DNA of 64,000 nt from an uncultured Paracoccaceae bacterium (lineage in GTDB: Bacteria; Pseudomonadota; Alphaproteobacteria; Rhodobacterales; Rhodobacteraceae), in contig CANLND010000002.1 of assembly GCA_947492585.1 (NCBI GenBank), positions 167,093-231,092 on the forward strand. Reading direction: 5' to 3'. A model generated the notes under the pieces. The model was not told the origin of the DNA. It did not search any database and saw only the letters and a list, made by a program, of their open reading frames with translations. Positions 54,891-63,946 of the stretch are shown in pieces. A program made the position numbers and the translations under genes. The stretch's first letter is position 1. Each line of letters opens with the position of its first letter.

Positions 54891-55253
54891 CTAGCCCACC
54901 AGCCCCCAAAGCCCCAAAGCCAGCACGGGCACAAACAACCACCCTTGTGGCACCAGCCGATAGGACAAGCCATTGAGCGGTGCAAAACCCACACCCGCCA
55001 CCACAAAGACCAACGCCAAAGCAGTTCCAGCGAGCGCAAACCCCGCGACCTCAAAATAGGCGGCGGCAAAAAACACCGCCATCAAGATCAAAACACCAGT
55101 GATCATGTGCCAGCACATGCGCATGGTTTCGCGCACCACCGGTGCAAGCGTCTCATCTGCGGCCAGGGGTCTTTCACATTCTCGCCCACCGACAAAGGTA
55201 TGCACCCCCGCCCAAAGACCCGACAAGATTGCCGCAAAAAGAGAAACCAACAT
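54891..55253 (-). CDS. Inner-membrane protein with four helices, unknown
   Basis: This 120-residue protein has helices at about 4-20, 45-65, 68-90 and 103-119. A conserved-looking cytoplasmic or periplasmic segment lies between the first two, with His-Thr-Phe-Val-Gly-Gly-Arg-Glu and Arg-Met-Cys-Trp-His. The His, Arg and Trp in helices could bind a cofactor, but this is inference. It is on the minus strand and converges with the VWA gene, whose stop is seven bases away. Divergence from the M48 protease across 124 bases suggests a shared regulatory region. No characterised family is recognised. Confidence 0.72.
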   Translation of the reverse strand: MLVSLFAAILSGLWAGVHTFVGGRECERPLAADETLAPVVRETMRMCWHMITGVLILMAVFFAAAYFEVAGFALAGTALALVFVVAGVGFAPLNGLSYRLVPQGWLFVPVLALGLWGLVG

Positions 55254-55377
55254 ACCCTTCCCTCCTGTGAGGAAACACTACCTATAGTTGAGTACCGTGG
55301 GGGAGACGAACGCGGCATGTCGCATTTTGTCGCGATTTCAGCTTGCACGCCCGAACTGCTGCTCCCATATCTTACGC

Positions 55378-56064
55378 ATGTTGAAACTCACGCCCATTCT
55401 TCTGGCTTTGATCTATGGTCTGGTGACGTATCGCGCGTCAGTCTGGCGCATGAACCGGGATCTGGATCAGAAATCCACCGAACTGGCTGATCCCCGTCTG
55501 AAACAAATAACGGATCAGCTGGCTGCGGCGCTAGAGCTGCGACGCATTCCCGTTTTCATTTATGAAATCGATCCGATCAACGGGTTGGCCGCTCCGGACG
55601 GACGCATTTTCATCACCCGCGGGTTCTACAATAAATACCAATCGGGTGAGATCACCGCCGAAGAACTGGCCAGTGTTGTGGCGCATGAACTGGGCCATGT
55701 CGCGCTCGGGCATGCCAAGAAACGCATGATCGATTTTTCCGGCCAAAACGCATTGCGCACTGTATTGATGATGGTGATCGGGCGCTATGTGCCGATGGTT
55801 GGCCCGCTGATTGCCAATATGCTGACCAAACTCATTGCAGCGCGCCTGTCACGGGGCGACGAATATGAAGCAGATGAATATGCCGCCGCGCTTCTCAGTA
55901 AAGCCGGACTGGGGCGGGACGCGCAAAAGTCGCTGTTTCGCAAACTCGATACTTTGACCGTCGCACGCGCCGGCCTTGCCCCCGCTTGGCTGATGAGCCA
56001 TCCGCGCACCGATGATCGCATCGCTGCTCTAGACCGGTTGGACGCGAAATGGAGCAAGGGCTGA
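55378..56064 (+). CDS. M48 family metallopeptidase
   Basis: This 228-residue zinc peptidase has an N-terminal membrane helix (about 4-19). The catalytic His-Glu-Leu-Gly-His lies near residue 104 and the third zinc ligand Glu in Asp-Glu-Tyr-Glu-Ala-Asp-Glu-Tyr-Ala near residue 166. The last section has the Ser-His-Pro-Arg-Thr-Asp-Asp-Arg motif. It belongs to the HtpX/Ste24-like group of membrane-bound quality-control proteases; compared with HtpX it lacks the second pair of membrane helices. ATG 55378 is chosen because it places the helix at the N-terminus. Confidence 0.88.
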   Translation: MLKLTPILLALIYGLVTYRASVWRMNRDLDQKSTELADPRLKQITDQLAAALELRRIPVFIYEIDPINGLAAPDGRIFITRGFYNKYQSGEITAEELASVVAHELGHVALGHAKKRMIDFSGQNALRTVLMMVIGRYVPMVGPLIANMLTKLIAARLSRGDEYEADEYAAALLSKAGLGRDAQKSLFRKLDTLTVARAGLAPAWLMSHPRTDDRIAALDRLDAKWSKG

Positions 56065-56084
56065 TCCCACCCTCGCTCAAGACG

Positions 56085-56564
56085 TCACTTAAAGATGATT
56101 TCGCCCTCCAAATCATCCAGGCTTCCTCCTGAAATCAAATGGTCCAGCACAAGTTCTCGCAAATACGCATCGCCGGATTGCAAGACCTGCTGTTCACGCG
56201 GGGTCAGTTCTCGCCGGGTATACCCCTGCTCTTCCAAACACCGATCCACCCCACGCCGTGCGCCATTTGATCTAATTTGCTGAGTGTTGCTGGCAACAAC
56301 GATCGGTCCAAGCAATATCCCTCCCAACAATACCCCTGCGACATAGCTGCCCGCCAAGGCCCCATTACTGCCCTTGATGGCCGCAGGGTCACACTGCTGA
56401 AGAGCGGCGCGGGCATGCGATACCCCATGACCCGGCTTGCTTGGCACCGAAGGCGGTGTCACCTGAGCGCAAGCTGCCAAAGACACAATTGCCACGGTCC
56501 CAAGTGCGCGACGCACCACTATTTTCAGGGCTGGATAGGTTTGGGAGAACAAACGGATGGTCAT
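56085..56564 (-). CDS. Predicted lipoprotein, unknown function
   Basis: This 159-residue protein has a signal sequence whose lipobox reads Leu-Ala-Ala-Cys near residue 32, so the mature protein would be lipid-anchored in the envelope. A hydrophobic glycine-rich segment (about 75-95: Gly-Val-Leu-Leu-Gly-Gly-Ile-Leu-Leu-Gly) follows. A C-terminal helical region has Asp-Arg-Cys-Leu-Glu-Glu-Gln-Gly-Tyr near residue 110, a pattern seen in small secreted proteins in which the Cys pairs with an earlier Cys (Gln-Gln-Cys-Asp). ATG 56564 matches the signal; the longer frame to 56633 is less likely. It converges with the M48 gene. Confidence 0.7.
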   Translation of the reverse strand: MTIRLFSQTYPALKIVVRRALGTVAIVSLAACAQVTPPSVPSKPGHGVSHARAALQQCDPAAIKGSNGALAGSYVAGVLLGGILLGPIVVASNTQQIRSNGARRGVDRCLEEQGYTRRELTPREQQVLQSGDAYLRELVLDHLISGGSLDDLEGEIIFK

Positions 56565-56716
56565 ATGAAATCTCGGCACTTGAAATAGAAACGTAATGGG
56601 ATCGGCCGCACAGGCAAACCTTACAGCCCGCACTACCAGCCGACGTCGTGTTGACCTAGAGGGGCCGCCAGAGGGCGTTAATAATTCTCTACATAGTGGC
56701 CGATAAGGCGCGTGCG

Positions 56717-57262
56717 TTACGTCGCAAGCGCCTTGGCCAAACGCGGCAGACGCGCCTTTTTCAACAACGCACGTATGGTCCAGTCCCCCTTGTCTGACAG
56801 CTGATTGGCTGTTGCCAATACCTGCGTGCCAAGCGCCTCTATGCCATCAGAGTCCTTCAACCAAAACTCATATAGCAACGCGTCAGGAGTAATCCGTTCC
56901 AGCCCTTCCTCGGCCAAGGTATGGCGCGGGAAATCTTTGTTGTTCAGTGTCACGATGGCATCGGCGTGCCCTGCAATAGCGACGGCTAGCACGTGAATAT
57001 CTGCCGGGTCCGGCAGATACAATCGTGCCTCAAGACCCGGCGCAGGGGCAATCAGGGCGTTGGGCCAATGCGCCTGCAACAGCGCCGCATCACCGATGGC
57101 CTGCGCGGCACCGTCTGGTCCCAGTTTTTTGGCGGCGTGCTGCCACTCTTCCAAAATACGCGTGGACCATAGAGGCGTGAAATACCCAAGACGCGCGGCG
57201 CCCATCAGCATTTCGCGCATAACGGTTGGATAAATCACGCAAGTGTCCAGCAAGAGCTTCAT
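56717..57262 (-). CDS. PIN domain-containing protein (RSP_2648 family)
   Basis: This 181-residue protein has the PIN nuclease fold with acidic residues in place: Asp at about 6 in Leu-Leu-Asp-Thr-Cys-Val, Glu near 41 in Glu-Glu-Trp, Asp near 92 in Asp-Pro-Ala-Asp-Ile-His and Asp near 118 in Asn-Asn-Lys-Asp-Phe. It is longer than VapC toxins (about 130), and no antitoxin gene is adjacent. The gene directly upstream encodes an RNA methyltransferase, 20 bases away, so an RNA-processing role is more likely than a toxin role. The open frame upstream of 57262 lies within the methyltransferase gene and is not coding. Confidence 0.82.
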   Translation of the reverse strand: MKLLLDTCVIYPTVMREMLMGAARLGYFTPLWSTRILEEWQHAAKKLGPDGAAQAIGDAALLQAHWPNALIAPAPGLEARLYLPDPADIHVLAVAIAGHADAIVTLNNKDFPRHTLAEEGLERITPDALLYEFWLKDSDGIEALGTQVLATANQLSDKGDWTIRALLKKARLPRLAKALAT

Positions 57263-57282
57263 AGCAGCGCGCCCGTTCTTTT

Positions 57283-58497
57283 TTAGTCGAGACGGAAGAA
57301 TACAGCCTTGAGATAGCCGCTTTCGGCCAACTGTGGCATTTGCGGATGATCTGCCCCGGCGTATCCTGTGTGGATCAGCTGGCCACGACGGCCACCGCGT
57401 CCAATACCTCGAGCAGAGGCATTGCGGAATTTCGACAGATCCGCCGCGTGCGAACAGGAGCACAGGCCGAGATAACCGCCAGGTTTCACCAATCCAGCTG
57501 CCAAACGCGCCACACGTTCATAGGCGCGCAATCCCGCCTCAAGTGCGGGTTTTGAAGGTGCAAAAGCAGGCGGATCGCAGATCACCACGTCAAACTGCGC
57601 CTGCTCCTCGCCCAGCGTCGTCAGCACATCAAAAGCGTCTCCCTGACGGGCGGTGAATTGATCGCCAAAGCCGCTGACCTTCGCCCCTTGAGCCGCCAGT
57701 TCCAAGGCCGCAGCGGAACCGTCGACACAGGTCGCATGGGCAGCGCCCCCCGCCAACATCGCCAGACCAAAACCGCCAACATGTGAGAACACATCCAAAA
57801 CCTTGGCACCCGGGGCTGCCAGACGGGCGGCAAAGGCGTGGTTTTCCCGCTGATCAAAGAACAGGCCGGTTTTTTGACCACCGTTCAGATCCGCCATATA
57901 GGTGGCACCGTTCATCTGCACCGGCAGTGGGGCCTCTGGCGCCGCGCCCAGCAACGCGAGGCTGACATCGTCGAGACCTTCCAGACCTCGGGTGCGGCCA
58001 GAGGCATTTTTCAAGATGACGTCGCAGCCCGTAACCTCAGCCAAGGCTGCGGTCAGATCTGCCAGATGGGCATCAGCCCAAGCTGCGTTGGGTTGCACCA
58101 CACAGGCCGAGCCAAAACGGTCAATCACCACGCCGGGGAGACCGTCAGATTCTGCATGGACCAGACGATAGAATGGCGCATCGTACAAACGAGTGCGCAT
58201 GTCCATCGCGCGCGACAAACGGGCCGCAAACCATGCCTGATCAATCACCGCATCCGGGTTGCGATCGATCATCCGGGCAATGATCTTGCTTTCGGGATTG
58301 ATCGATACCAATCCAAGCGTGTTCATTGCTTCGTCCTCGAGAACAGCCAAAGTGCCTGGCGCCAATTTACGCGTACGTCGGTCGGTCACCAGTTCGTTGG
58401 CATAAACCCAAGGAAACCCATGGCGCAGTGCGCGGGCGTTGGCTTTGGGTTTCAATTTGATGCGGGGGCGCGCGGGCGCGGAGGATTGGGCTGTCAT
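57283..58497 (-). CDS. Class I SAM-dependent RNA methyltransferase, RlmI-like (RSP_2647 family)
   Basis: This 404-residue protein has an N-terminal PUA domain (about 10-80, with His-Gly-Phe-Pro-Trp-Val-Tyr) and a middle domain containing Asp-Gly-Leu-Pro-Gly-Val-Val-Ile-Asp. A Rossmann methyltransferase domain follows, with Asp-Val-Phe-Ser-His-Val-Gly-Gly-Phe near residue 232 and Cys-Asp-Pro-Pro-Ala-Phe near residue 307. RlmI methylates cytosine 1962 in 23S rRNA to m5C; the active-site Cys in the closing Cys-Ser-Cys-Ser motif is present. The exact target base here is not proven. It is in one run with the 93-residue protein, glnE (upstream) and PIN (downstream). Confidence 0.88.
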   Translation of the reverse strand: MTAQSSAPARPRIKLKPKANARALRHGFPWVYANELVTDRRTRKLAPGTLAVLEDEAMNTLGLVSINPESKIIARMIDRNPDAVIDQAWFAARLSRAMDMRTRLYDAPFYRLVHAESDGLPGVVIDRFGSACVVQPNAAWADAHLADLTAALAEVTGCDVILKNASGRTRGLEGLDDVSLALLGAAPEAPLPVQMNGATYMADLNGGQKTGLFFDQRENHAFAARLAAPGAKVLDVFSHVGGFGLAMLAGGAAHATCVDGSAAALELAAQGAKVSGFGDQFTARQGDAFDVLTTLGEEQAQFDVVICDPPAFAPSKPALEAGLRAYERVARLAAGLVKPGGYLGLCSCSHAADLSKFRNASARGIGRGGRRGQLIHTGYAGADHPQMPQLAESGYLKAVFFRLD

Positions 58498-58540
58498 GCT
58501 GCCCTCTTAGCGACAAGAGAGCGGTAGGAAAAGAGCCATG

Positions 58541-58822
58541 TCAGTCAGCCGCGGGCCGATTGCGACTACGCCAGCCCCCCCGGCGGCGTGGTTTTTCGTG
58601 CGCTGCGAGCCCCTGTTGCAAAACCTCTGTCATCGGGTGATCTGGGAACTCGGCCTGATAGGTGGCCAATAACGCGGTAAGAGCCTCGGTGTTTTCCAGA
58701 TCAGACGGCAGGCTCAGTGCCCAATCCAAAAATATGGTCCGGCACTGACTGAGATCGATGTTTTCAATGCGAAATGCTTCTAAAATCAGCCCCTTCGGGT
58801 CCTCTTTGCGCTGTGTTTGCAT
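58541..58822 (-). CDS. Conserved small protein between glnE and the RNA methyltransferase gene
   Basis: This 93-residue soluble protein has a mostly helical, acidic body (Phe-Leu-Asp-Trp-Ala-Leu-Ser-Leu-Pro near residue 30, then Ala-Leu-Leu-Ala-Thr-Tyr) and a short basic tail (Lys-Pro-Arg-Arg-Arg-Gly-Gly-Trp-Arg-Ser-Arg) that could touch RNA or DNA. Its ribosome binding site GGAGATC lies inside the last codons of glnE, and the ATG follows the glnE stop by one base, so it is tightly coupled. I do not recognise a named family. Position suggests either nitrogen regulation or RNA modification; the basic tail favours the second. Confidence 0.78.
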   Translation of the reverse strand: MQTQRKEDPKGLILEAFRIENIDLSQCRTIFLDWALSLPSDLENTEALTALLATYQAEFPDHPMTEVLQQGLAAHEKPRRRGGWRSRNRPAAD

Positions 58823-58823
58823 A

Positions 58824-61607
58824 TCAGATCTCCTGTCTCAAAACGGCTGTGATCACGTCATCACATGCCTTATAGCGGTGCGCCAATGCTTTTTCCAAAT
58901 CCTGCAGCGGAGTAACCCCTGTCGCGCGGGCCAGAAACGCGGCACCACCACTGCCAAGGCTTTGACCGTTCAACGGATGTTCTGACAACAGTCGTGCAAC
59001 GGTCTGTACAGACCAGTACAGCTCATAGCTTGACGCCAGCATCGCGCCATCTGCGGCTGTCAGCCAACCACAGGCGACCCCGGCATTCAGGCCTTCGGTC
59101 ACACTGCGCACGGGGGTCGCCGCCACTAGGGCGCCGGTTTGTGCGATCAGCTCAATGTCCATCAGGCGGCCCGTACCGGTTTTTGCGTCCAAAATTCCAA
59201 CCGGTGATTTGGCAGCCTGTATGCGTTGCCGCATCTCGGCCACCTCGCGCAGCACTTTTGCCACGTCTGAGCCCGCTGACAAGACTGTGGTGCGCGTTTC
59301 CTCGATGTCGCGCACCAGCGACGGCATGCCCGCCACCACACGGGCACGGGTCAGGGCCAGATGCTCCCAAACCCAGGCCTGATTGTGCTGGTAGTCCTGA
59401 AATGCGGCGAGACTGGTGGCCACCGGCCCCTGCGTGCCTGAGGGCCGCAGACGCATATCAACCTCATACAACCGCCCCTGCGCCATTGGGGCCGTTAATG
59501 CGGTGATAAAAGCCTGCGTCAACCGCGCAAAATATGGGCGGGCCGCCAACGGTCGTCGGCCTTCTGACATTTCCTGATCACCGGGGTCATAAACAATGAT
59601 CAAATCGAGATCAGATTTGGCATTGATCAGCCCAGCCCCCAATGATCCCATGGCCACGACTGCCATACCACGGCCCGGTGGCGGGCCATGCCGCCGCGAA
59701 AAATGGGTTGTGACCACAGGCGTCAGCGCTGCAATCACCACATCGGCCAGTGCCGCATATTGTCGCCCGGCTTCACCCGCTGCAATCAAGCCCCGGAGAT
59801 GATGTACGCCAATTCGAAAGTGCCAGTCCTTGGTCCACGCTCGGGCTGCATCCAGTTTGCGCTCATAATCGTCTTCTGCGCCCAGCCGCGCCTGCAATTG
59901 CGCCAACAACCAGCTTTGTTCGGGCCAGTCCCGAAAGAAATCCCCCCCAATCACTGCATCAAACACCGACGCATTGCGCGAGATATAACTGGCCAATTCA
60001 GGAGAGGTTCCAACGATGTCGACCAATAGATCGATCAGCTGTGGATTGGCTTCGAACAGGGAAAACAGCTGTACCCCGGCAGGCAGCCCCGCCAAAAAAC
60101 CGTCGAGCGCGACCAAAGCCTCAGAGGGTTTGGCTGTACAGGCCAGACGCGACAACAGTTCAGGTTTGATCCGTTCAAAAATCTGTGCGCCCCGCTGGCT
60201 GCGCAGCGCCGGATAAGTATGCCAGCGGTTCAACACCTCATGATCAAAGGCGTCTGGCATCTCTTTAGCAGGGGCCGGGGCCGTTGGATCGGGTGCAAAG
60301 AACCCTTCGGTCAGCGCGTGTACCTCGTGCAGGCGTTCCGCAATCTCGCGCTGCAAGGTGCCTGCATCACGATCCATCAAACAGGCAATTCGCGCGATCC
60401 CGTCCTCTGATTTTGGCATCTGGTGGGTCTGGGCGTCATGAACCATCTGAATCCGGTGCTCCACCTCACGATGCGCCCTGTAGTGCGCACCAAGCGTCTG
60501 CGCTGTTTCCTCTTCGATCCACCCCTTTTGCGCCAGCATATCTAACCCGTCGATGGTGCCCCGCAATCGCAGGTCCATATCACGTCCACCTGCAATCAAT
60601 TGTCGGGTTTGAGTAAAAAACTCGATCTCGCGAATGCCACCGCGCCCCAGTTTCATATCGTGGCCGGGCACCGACAACGCACCACCAGTGCCTTTGTTGT
60701 GACGGATGCGCAGCCGCATATCATGGGCGTCCTGAATAGCGGTAAAATCCAAATGCCGCCGCCAAACAAACGGCGTCAGCGCTTTCAAAAAACGCTCCCC
60801 GGCTGCGATATCACCTGCGCAGGCGCGCGCCTTGATATAGGCCGCCCGTTCCCAGGTGCGCCCAAGGCTTTCGTAATACCGTTCGGCCGCCTCCATAGCG
60901 ATACAAACGGGGGTGACCGCCGGATCGGGGCGAAGACGCAGGTCGGTGCGAAAGACGTACCCGTCAGCCGTGCGATCATTCAGAATGCTACACATGTTGC
61001 GGGTCGCGCGCACCAAGGCCTGACGCGCATCAAAGAAATCATCCGGGTCATACCGGGTTTCATCAAACAGGCAGATCAAATCAATGTCGGAACTGTAATT
61101 CAGCTCATATGCGCCCATTTTACCCATCGCCAATACCGAAAGCCCACCTGCGGTCGCGAGGTCCGCATCTGTGAGACCCGGTAGCTTTTTGCGCCGGATC
61201 AAGGTGGAGATTTCCGATTTGAGTGCGACATCAGCGGCAAGCGCTCCGAAATCCGTGAGCGCGCCCGTCACCTGCTCCAAACTCCAGCCGCCCGACAGAT
61301 CACACAACGCAGTCAGCAGCGCCACCCGTCGTTTGGCCTGTCGCAATCCCGACTTCATCTGTTCCGCAGAAACGTCCCGGCACTCTGCGTAGATCTGCTG
61401 TAGCGCTGCGTTTGGTCTATGCAAAGCCTCTGCAATCCAACCAGCTTCGCGATGCAGCAAATCTTTGAGATAAGGGCTGGTCCCGGCCACACCCGCCACC
61501 AGCTCCGCTTGCTCGGGCGTTAGATCAGGTACTAACTGGCGTGTTTCTTGGGCCAGTTCCGGGTCAAAGGCGCGCGGCACCCGTATGATATTCAACGTGT
61601 CAGTCAT
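58824..61607 (-). CDS. glnE: Bifunctional glutamine synthetase adenylyltransferase/deadenylylase GlnE
   Basis: This 927-residue protein has two nucleotidyltransferase halves. The N-terminal adenylyl-removing half has Tyr-Ser-Ser-Asp-Ile-Asp-Leu near residue 175. The C-terminal adenylylating half has Ala-Lys-Ser-Asp-Leu-Asp-Leu near residue 660 with Gly-Met-Ala-Val-Val-Ala-Met-Gly-Ser-Leu-Gly just before. Helical bundles follow each half. GlnE adds or removes AMP on glutamine synthetase in response to PII state and glutamine. ATG 61607 is chosen by homology; the preceding AGATCAGAG is a weak ribosome binding site. It is the first gene of a four-gene run ending with PIN. Confidence 0.95.
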   Translation of the reverse strand: MTDTLNIIRVPRAFDPELAQETRQLVPDLTPEQAELVAGVAGTSPYLKDLLHREAGWIAEALHRPNAALQQIYAECRDVSAEQMKSGLRQAKRRVALLTALCDLSGGWSLEQVTGALTDFGALAADVALKSEISTLIRRKKLPGLTDADLATAGGLSVLAMGKMGAYELNYSSDIDLICLFDETRYDPDDFFDARQALVRATRNMCSILNDRTADGYVFRTDLRLRPDPAVTPVCIAMEAAERYYESLGRTWERAAYIKARACAGDIAAGERFLKALTPFVWRRHLDFTAIQDAHDMRLRIRHNKGTGGALSVPGHDMKLGRGGIREIEFFTQTRQLIAGGRDMDLRLRGTIDGLDMLAQKGWIEEETAQTLGAHYRAHREVEHRIQMVHDAQTHQMPKSEDGIARIACLMDRDAGTLQREIAERLHEVHALTEGFFAPDPTAPAPAKEMPDAFDHEVLNRWHTYPALRSQRGAQIFERIKPELLSRLACTAKPSEALVALDGFLAGLPAGVQLFSLFEANPQLIDLLVDIVGTSPELASYISRNASVFDAVIGGDFFRDWPEQSWLLAQLQARLGAEDDYERKLDAARAWTKDWHFRIGVHHLRGLIAAGEAGRQYAALADVVIAALTPVVTTHFSRRHGPPPGRGMAVVAMGSLGAGLINAKSDLDLIIVYDPGDQEMSEGRRPLAARPYFARLTQAFITALTAPMAQGRLYEVDMRLRPSGTQGPVATSLAAFQDYQHNQAWVWEHLALTRARVVAGMPSLVRDIEETRTTVLSAGSDVAKVLREVAEMRQRIQAAKSPVGILDAKTGTGRLMDIELIAQTGALVAATPVRSVTEGLNAGVACGWLTAADGAMLASSYELYWSVQTVARLLSEHPLNGQSLGSGGAAFLARATGVTPLQDLEKALAHRYKACDDVITAVLRQEI

Positions 61608-61779
61608 AAAAAAACTCTGATCTGTCGTGCCCTTGCCGTCAATCCACATCCCGCAGATCGCGATGATGTAAAAAACATTCACATAAACCCTTGAACGACT
61701 CCCATGCCACACCAATATCAATAATGTGAAAACGGTTTACATACCCAGACACACTGGCCCACAACTTTTGGAGAGACTG

Positions 61780-62208
61780 ATGACCACCTTTACCAATACT
61801 GCCCCAGAACCGGCTGTGCAGGGCTGGTTTGCCCGATGCGAAGCCTGGCTAGACAGCAAAGGCAAATGCGCCTGGATCGCGACAGCGGTGCTTGGTTTTA
61901 TCTTCTTCTGGCCGGTTGGCCTCGCCCTTCTGTTCTACATGATCTGGAGCAAACAAATGTTCAGCAAATCCAGCACCGGCGCGTCCAAATGGAGCCGCCA
62001 CTCCAAAACAGCGATGCGCTCCAGTGGCAACAGCGCCTTTGACGCGTACAAACATGACACATTGAACCGGCTGGAGCAGGAACAAACCGATTTTGAAGCC
62101 TTTCTGGAGCGCCTGCGTGCCGCTAAGGACAAGACCGAGTTTGACCAATTCATGGACGAACGCACCAGACCTGCGCCTGACACAACCGACGCCGACAGCG
62201 CACAATAA
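61780..62208 (+). CDS. DUF2852 domain-containing membrane protein
   Basis: This 142-residue protein has a short soluble N-terminus, a hydrophobic helix pair at about residues 28-54 with the family's Phe-Trp-Pro-Val-Gly-Leu-Ala motif, and a cytoplasmic tail. The tail contains an Asn-Ser-Ala-Phe-Asp-x-Tyr-Lys segment and a Glu/Leu-rich coiled coil (about 95-125). DUF2852 proteins are restricted mainly to alphaproteobacteria and uncharacterised. GGAGAG stands before ATG 61780. The gene is divergent from glnE across 172 bases without other genes. A hairpin follows the stop. Confidence 0.85.
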   Translation: MTTFTNTAPEPAVQGWFARCEAWLDSKGKCAWIATAVLGFIFFWPVGLALLFYMIWSKQMFSKSSTGASKWSRHSKTAMRSSGNSAFDAYKHDTLNRLEQEQTDFEAFLERLRAAKDKTEFDQFMDERTRPAPDTTDADSAQ

Positions 62209-62225
62209 CCAACGATATACGCCTT

Positions 62226-62248
62226 GCCTCCCACCCTGTGTGGGGGGC
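62226..62248 (+). terminator. Hairpin after the DUF2852 gene
   Basis: GCCTCCCAC (62226-62234) pairs with GTGGGGGGC (62240-62248) over 9 positions with one T-G pair and a 5-base loop. There is no T-run, so termination would be partial. The RDD gene starts 33 bases later. Confidence 0.5.
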
Positions 62249-62280
62249 ATTCTGTGAACTCGTCTATTACGGAGTATATA

Positions 62281-62712
62281 ATGTCCGCCCTGCCCGATCC
62301 AGAATACGCCGCAGAGTTTTACACCTCGGTTCCTGCAAAACGTCTTTTGGCTTGGATCATTGATGGCATCATTGTTTTTGCCATCTGTGCGCTGATCGTA
62401 CTGTTTACCGCCTTCATTGCCGTCTTTTTCTGGTTTGCGTTGTTTTTCCTCGTGGGTTTTGCCTACCGGGTGGTCACAATTGCAAATGGCTCAGCAACGC
62501 TGGGCATGCGCTTTGTCGGCATCGAACTGCGCACCGCAAACGGAGAGCGGTTTGACGGCGGCCTCGCCGCCCTACACACGCTAGGTTACACGGTCTCGAT
62601 GGCCATACCTGTGTTGCAAGTCGTCTCAATTGTGTTGATGTTGACCTCAGCACGTGGGCAAGGGCTGACAGACATGTTTCTGGGCAGCGCGATGATTAAT
62701 CAACGGGCCTGA
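62281..62712 (+). CDS. RDD family membrane protein
   Basis: This 143-residue protein has the RDD hallmarks. An Arg-Leu-Leu-Ala-Trp-Ile-Ile-Asp segment lies at about 21-28. Hydrophobic helices are at about 26-48 and 48-66, then Gly-Ser-Ala-Thr-Leu-Gly-Met-Arg near residue 76, and a last helix near 103-123. RDD proteins are small inner-membrane proteins with poorly known roles; some have been linked to sodium/proton exchange. GGAG precedes ATG 62281. It is separated from the DUF2852 gene by a hairpin and from bpt by about 125 bases. Confidence 0.87.
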   Translation: MSALPDPEYAAEFYTSVPAKRLLAWIIDGIIVFAICALIVLFTAFIAVFFWFALFFLVGFAYRVVTIANGSATLGMRFVGIELRTANGERFDGGLAALHTLGYTVSMAIPVLQVVSIVLMLTSARGQGLTDMFLGSAMINQRA

Positions 62713-62837
62713 TCCTACAAAAATCAGCTGTAATCAGCATAGGTTAACCCATTTTCGTCAAGGCCCCTTGGCGCATGGCACCCGTGTTGCTATGGTCCGA
62801 TGACACTCATACCTCAGCTGGAAACCCGCCGCCTCAC

Positions 62838-63659
62838 ATGCGCCACTCACTGCCAATTGCTCCACAGTTTTACGTAACTGCACCGCAGCCCTGCCCCTAT
62901 CTTGCGGGGCGGATGGAACGTAAACTGTTCACCGCGCTGCAAGGCGACGGGGTCGAGCAATTGAACAACAGCCTATCGCAACAGGGATTTCGCCGGTCGC
63001 AAAATGTGGTCTACCGTCCCTCGTGCAGCGATTGTTCCTCCTGTCTGTCGGCCCGAATTGATGTCTCCAAATTCAAACCCAGCCGCAGCCAGCGCCGCGC
63101 CCTGAAACGCAACAGCCACCTGATCCGCCGCGCCACGTCGCCATGGGCCACCGAAGATCAGTTTGATCTTTTTCGTCGTTATCTTGACAGTCGCCACGCA
63201 GATGGCGGTATGGCAGATATGGATGTGTTCGAATACGCCGCCATGATCGAAGAGACCCCTGTGCGCAGCCGCGTGGTCGAATATCTCGATTCCGATACCC
63301 AGCGCCTCATCTCAGTGTCACTGACTGATGTTCTCGAAGATGGGCTGAGCATGGTCTATTCATTTTATGAACCCGAGCTTGAACAAAGTTCGCTTGGCAC
63401 GTTCATGATCCTGGATCACATAGAAATCGCGCGTGACGCAGGCTTTCCCTATATCTACCTTGGCTATTGGGTGCCCGGCAGTCCCAAAATGGCCTATAAG
63501 GCTAAGTTCTCGGGGCTTGAAGTTTTCCAAAACGGCACCTGGACCCCATGCGACAACCCAGAAGCGCTTGCAGCTGACACTCAATCACGGGCCTGTGCAC
63601 CGATTGCAGAACAAGTGGCCAATATCCAGCTTCCGACAACGCCACGCACAGATCGCTGA
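62838..63659 (+). CDS. bpt: Aspartate/glutamate leucyltransferase Bpt (bacterial N-degron transferase)
   Basis: This 273-residue protein has the ATE N-domain with Pro-Cys-Pro-Tyr-Leu near residue 18 and Cys-Ser-Asp-Cys-Ser-Ser-Cys near residue 59, probable metal ligands. The C-terminal GNAT-like domain has Ser-Leu-Gly-Thr-Phe-Met-Ile-Leu-Asp near residue 190 and Tyr-Leu-Gly-Tyr-Trp-Val near residue 215. Bpt attaches leucine from Leu-tRNA to proteins with N-terminal Asp or Glu, marking them for ClpS/ClpAP. ATG 62838 fits homologues; an earlier in-frame ATG at 62775 with AAGG in front would add 21 residues and cannot be excluded. Confidence 0.92.
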   Translation: MRHSLPIAPQFYVTAPQPCPYLAGRMERKLFTALQGDGVEQLNNSLSQQGFRRSQNVVYRPSCSDCSSCLSARIDVSKFKPSRSQRRALKRNSHLIRRATSPWATEDQFDLFRRYLDSRHADGGMADMDVFEYAAMIEETPVRSRVVEYLDSDTQRLISVSLTDVLEDGLSMVYSFYEPELEQSSLGTFMILDHIEIARDAGFPYIYLGYWVPGSPKMAYKAKFSGLEVFQNGTWTPCDNPEALAADTQSRACAPIAEQVANIQLPTTPRTDR

Positions 63660-63946
63660 GGCCTACATAAAACGTAAGCGTTGTATCACGGGCCCGAAAG
63701 AGCTCTTTCAATGTCCTCCCATAAGAATCAGACTATGCAACAAGCGCACAGACGCTGCTCTTTGACATCGTCAATACTTCCCTGCCCGGGCGTTTCCGCC
63801 ATACCACCCCCCCTCTTTGAGATGCTTGGAATTCGGAAGGGTAACATCGCCACTATCGGCCGATTGCGGCCACAAGGTAATCCCGCCTAAAATTAGTGGT
63901 GTTCAAAAGTAGAATTTTCTCGGCAAGATATCTGAGGAGATTTTGA

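Noticed and set aside
56717..57262. VapBC-type toxin-antitoxin system
   Set aside because: The PIN protein is longer than VapC and no small antitoxin gene lies next to it; the neighbours are an RNA methyltransferase gene and a lipoprotein gene.
63681..63890. 69-codon frame after bpt
   Set aside because: No ribosome binding site and composition typical of random high-GC sequence; position before an IS end makes it likely non-coding.
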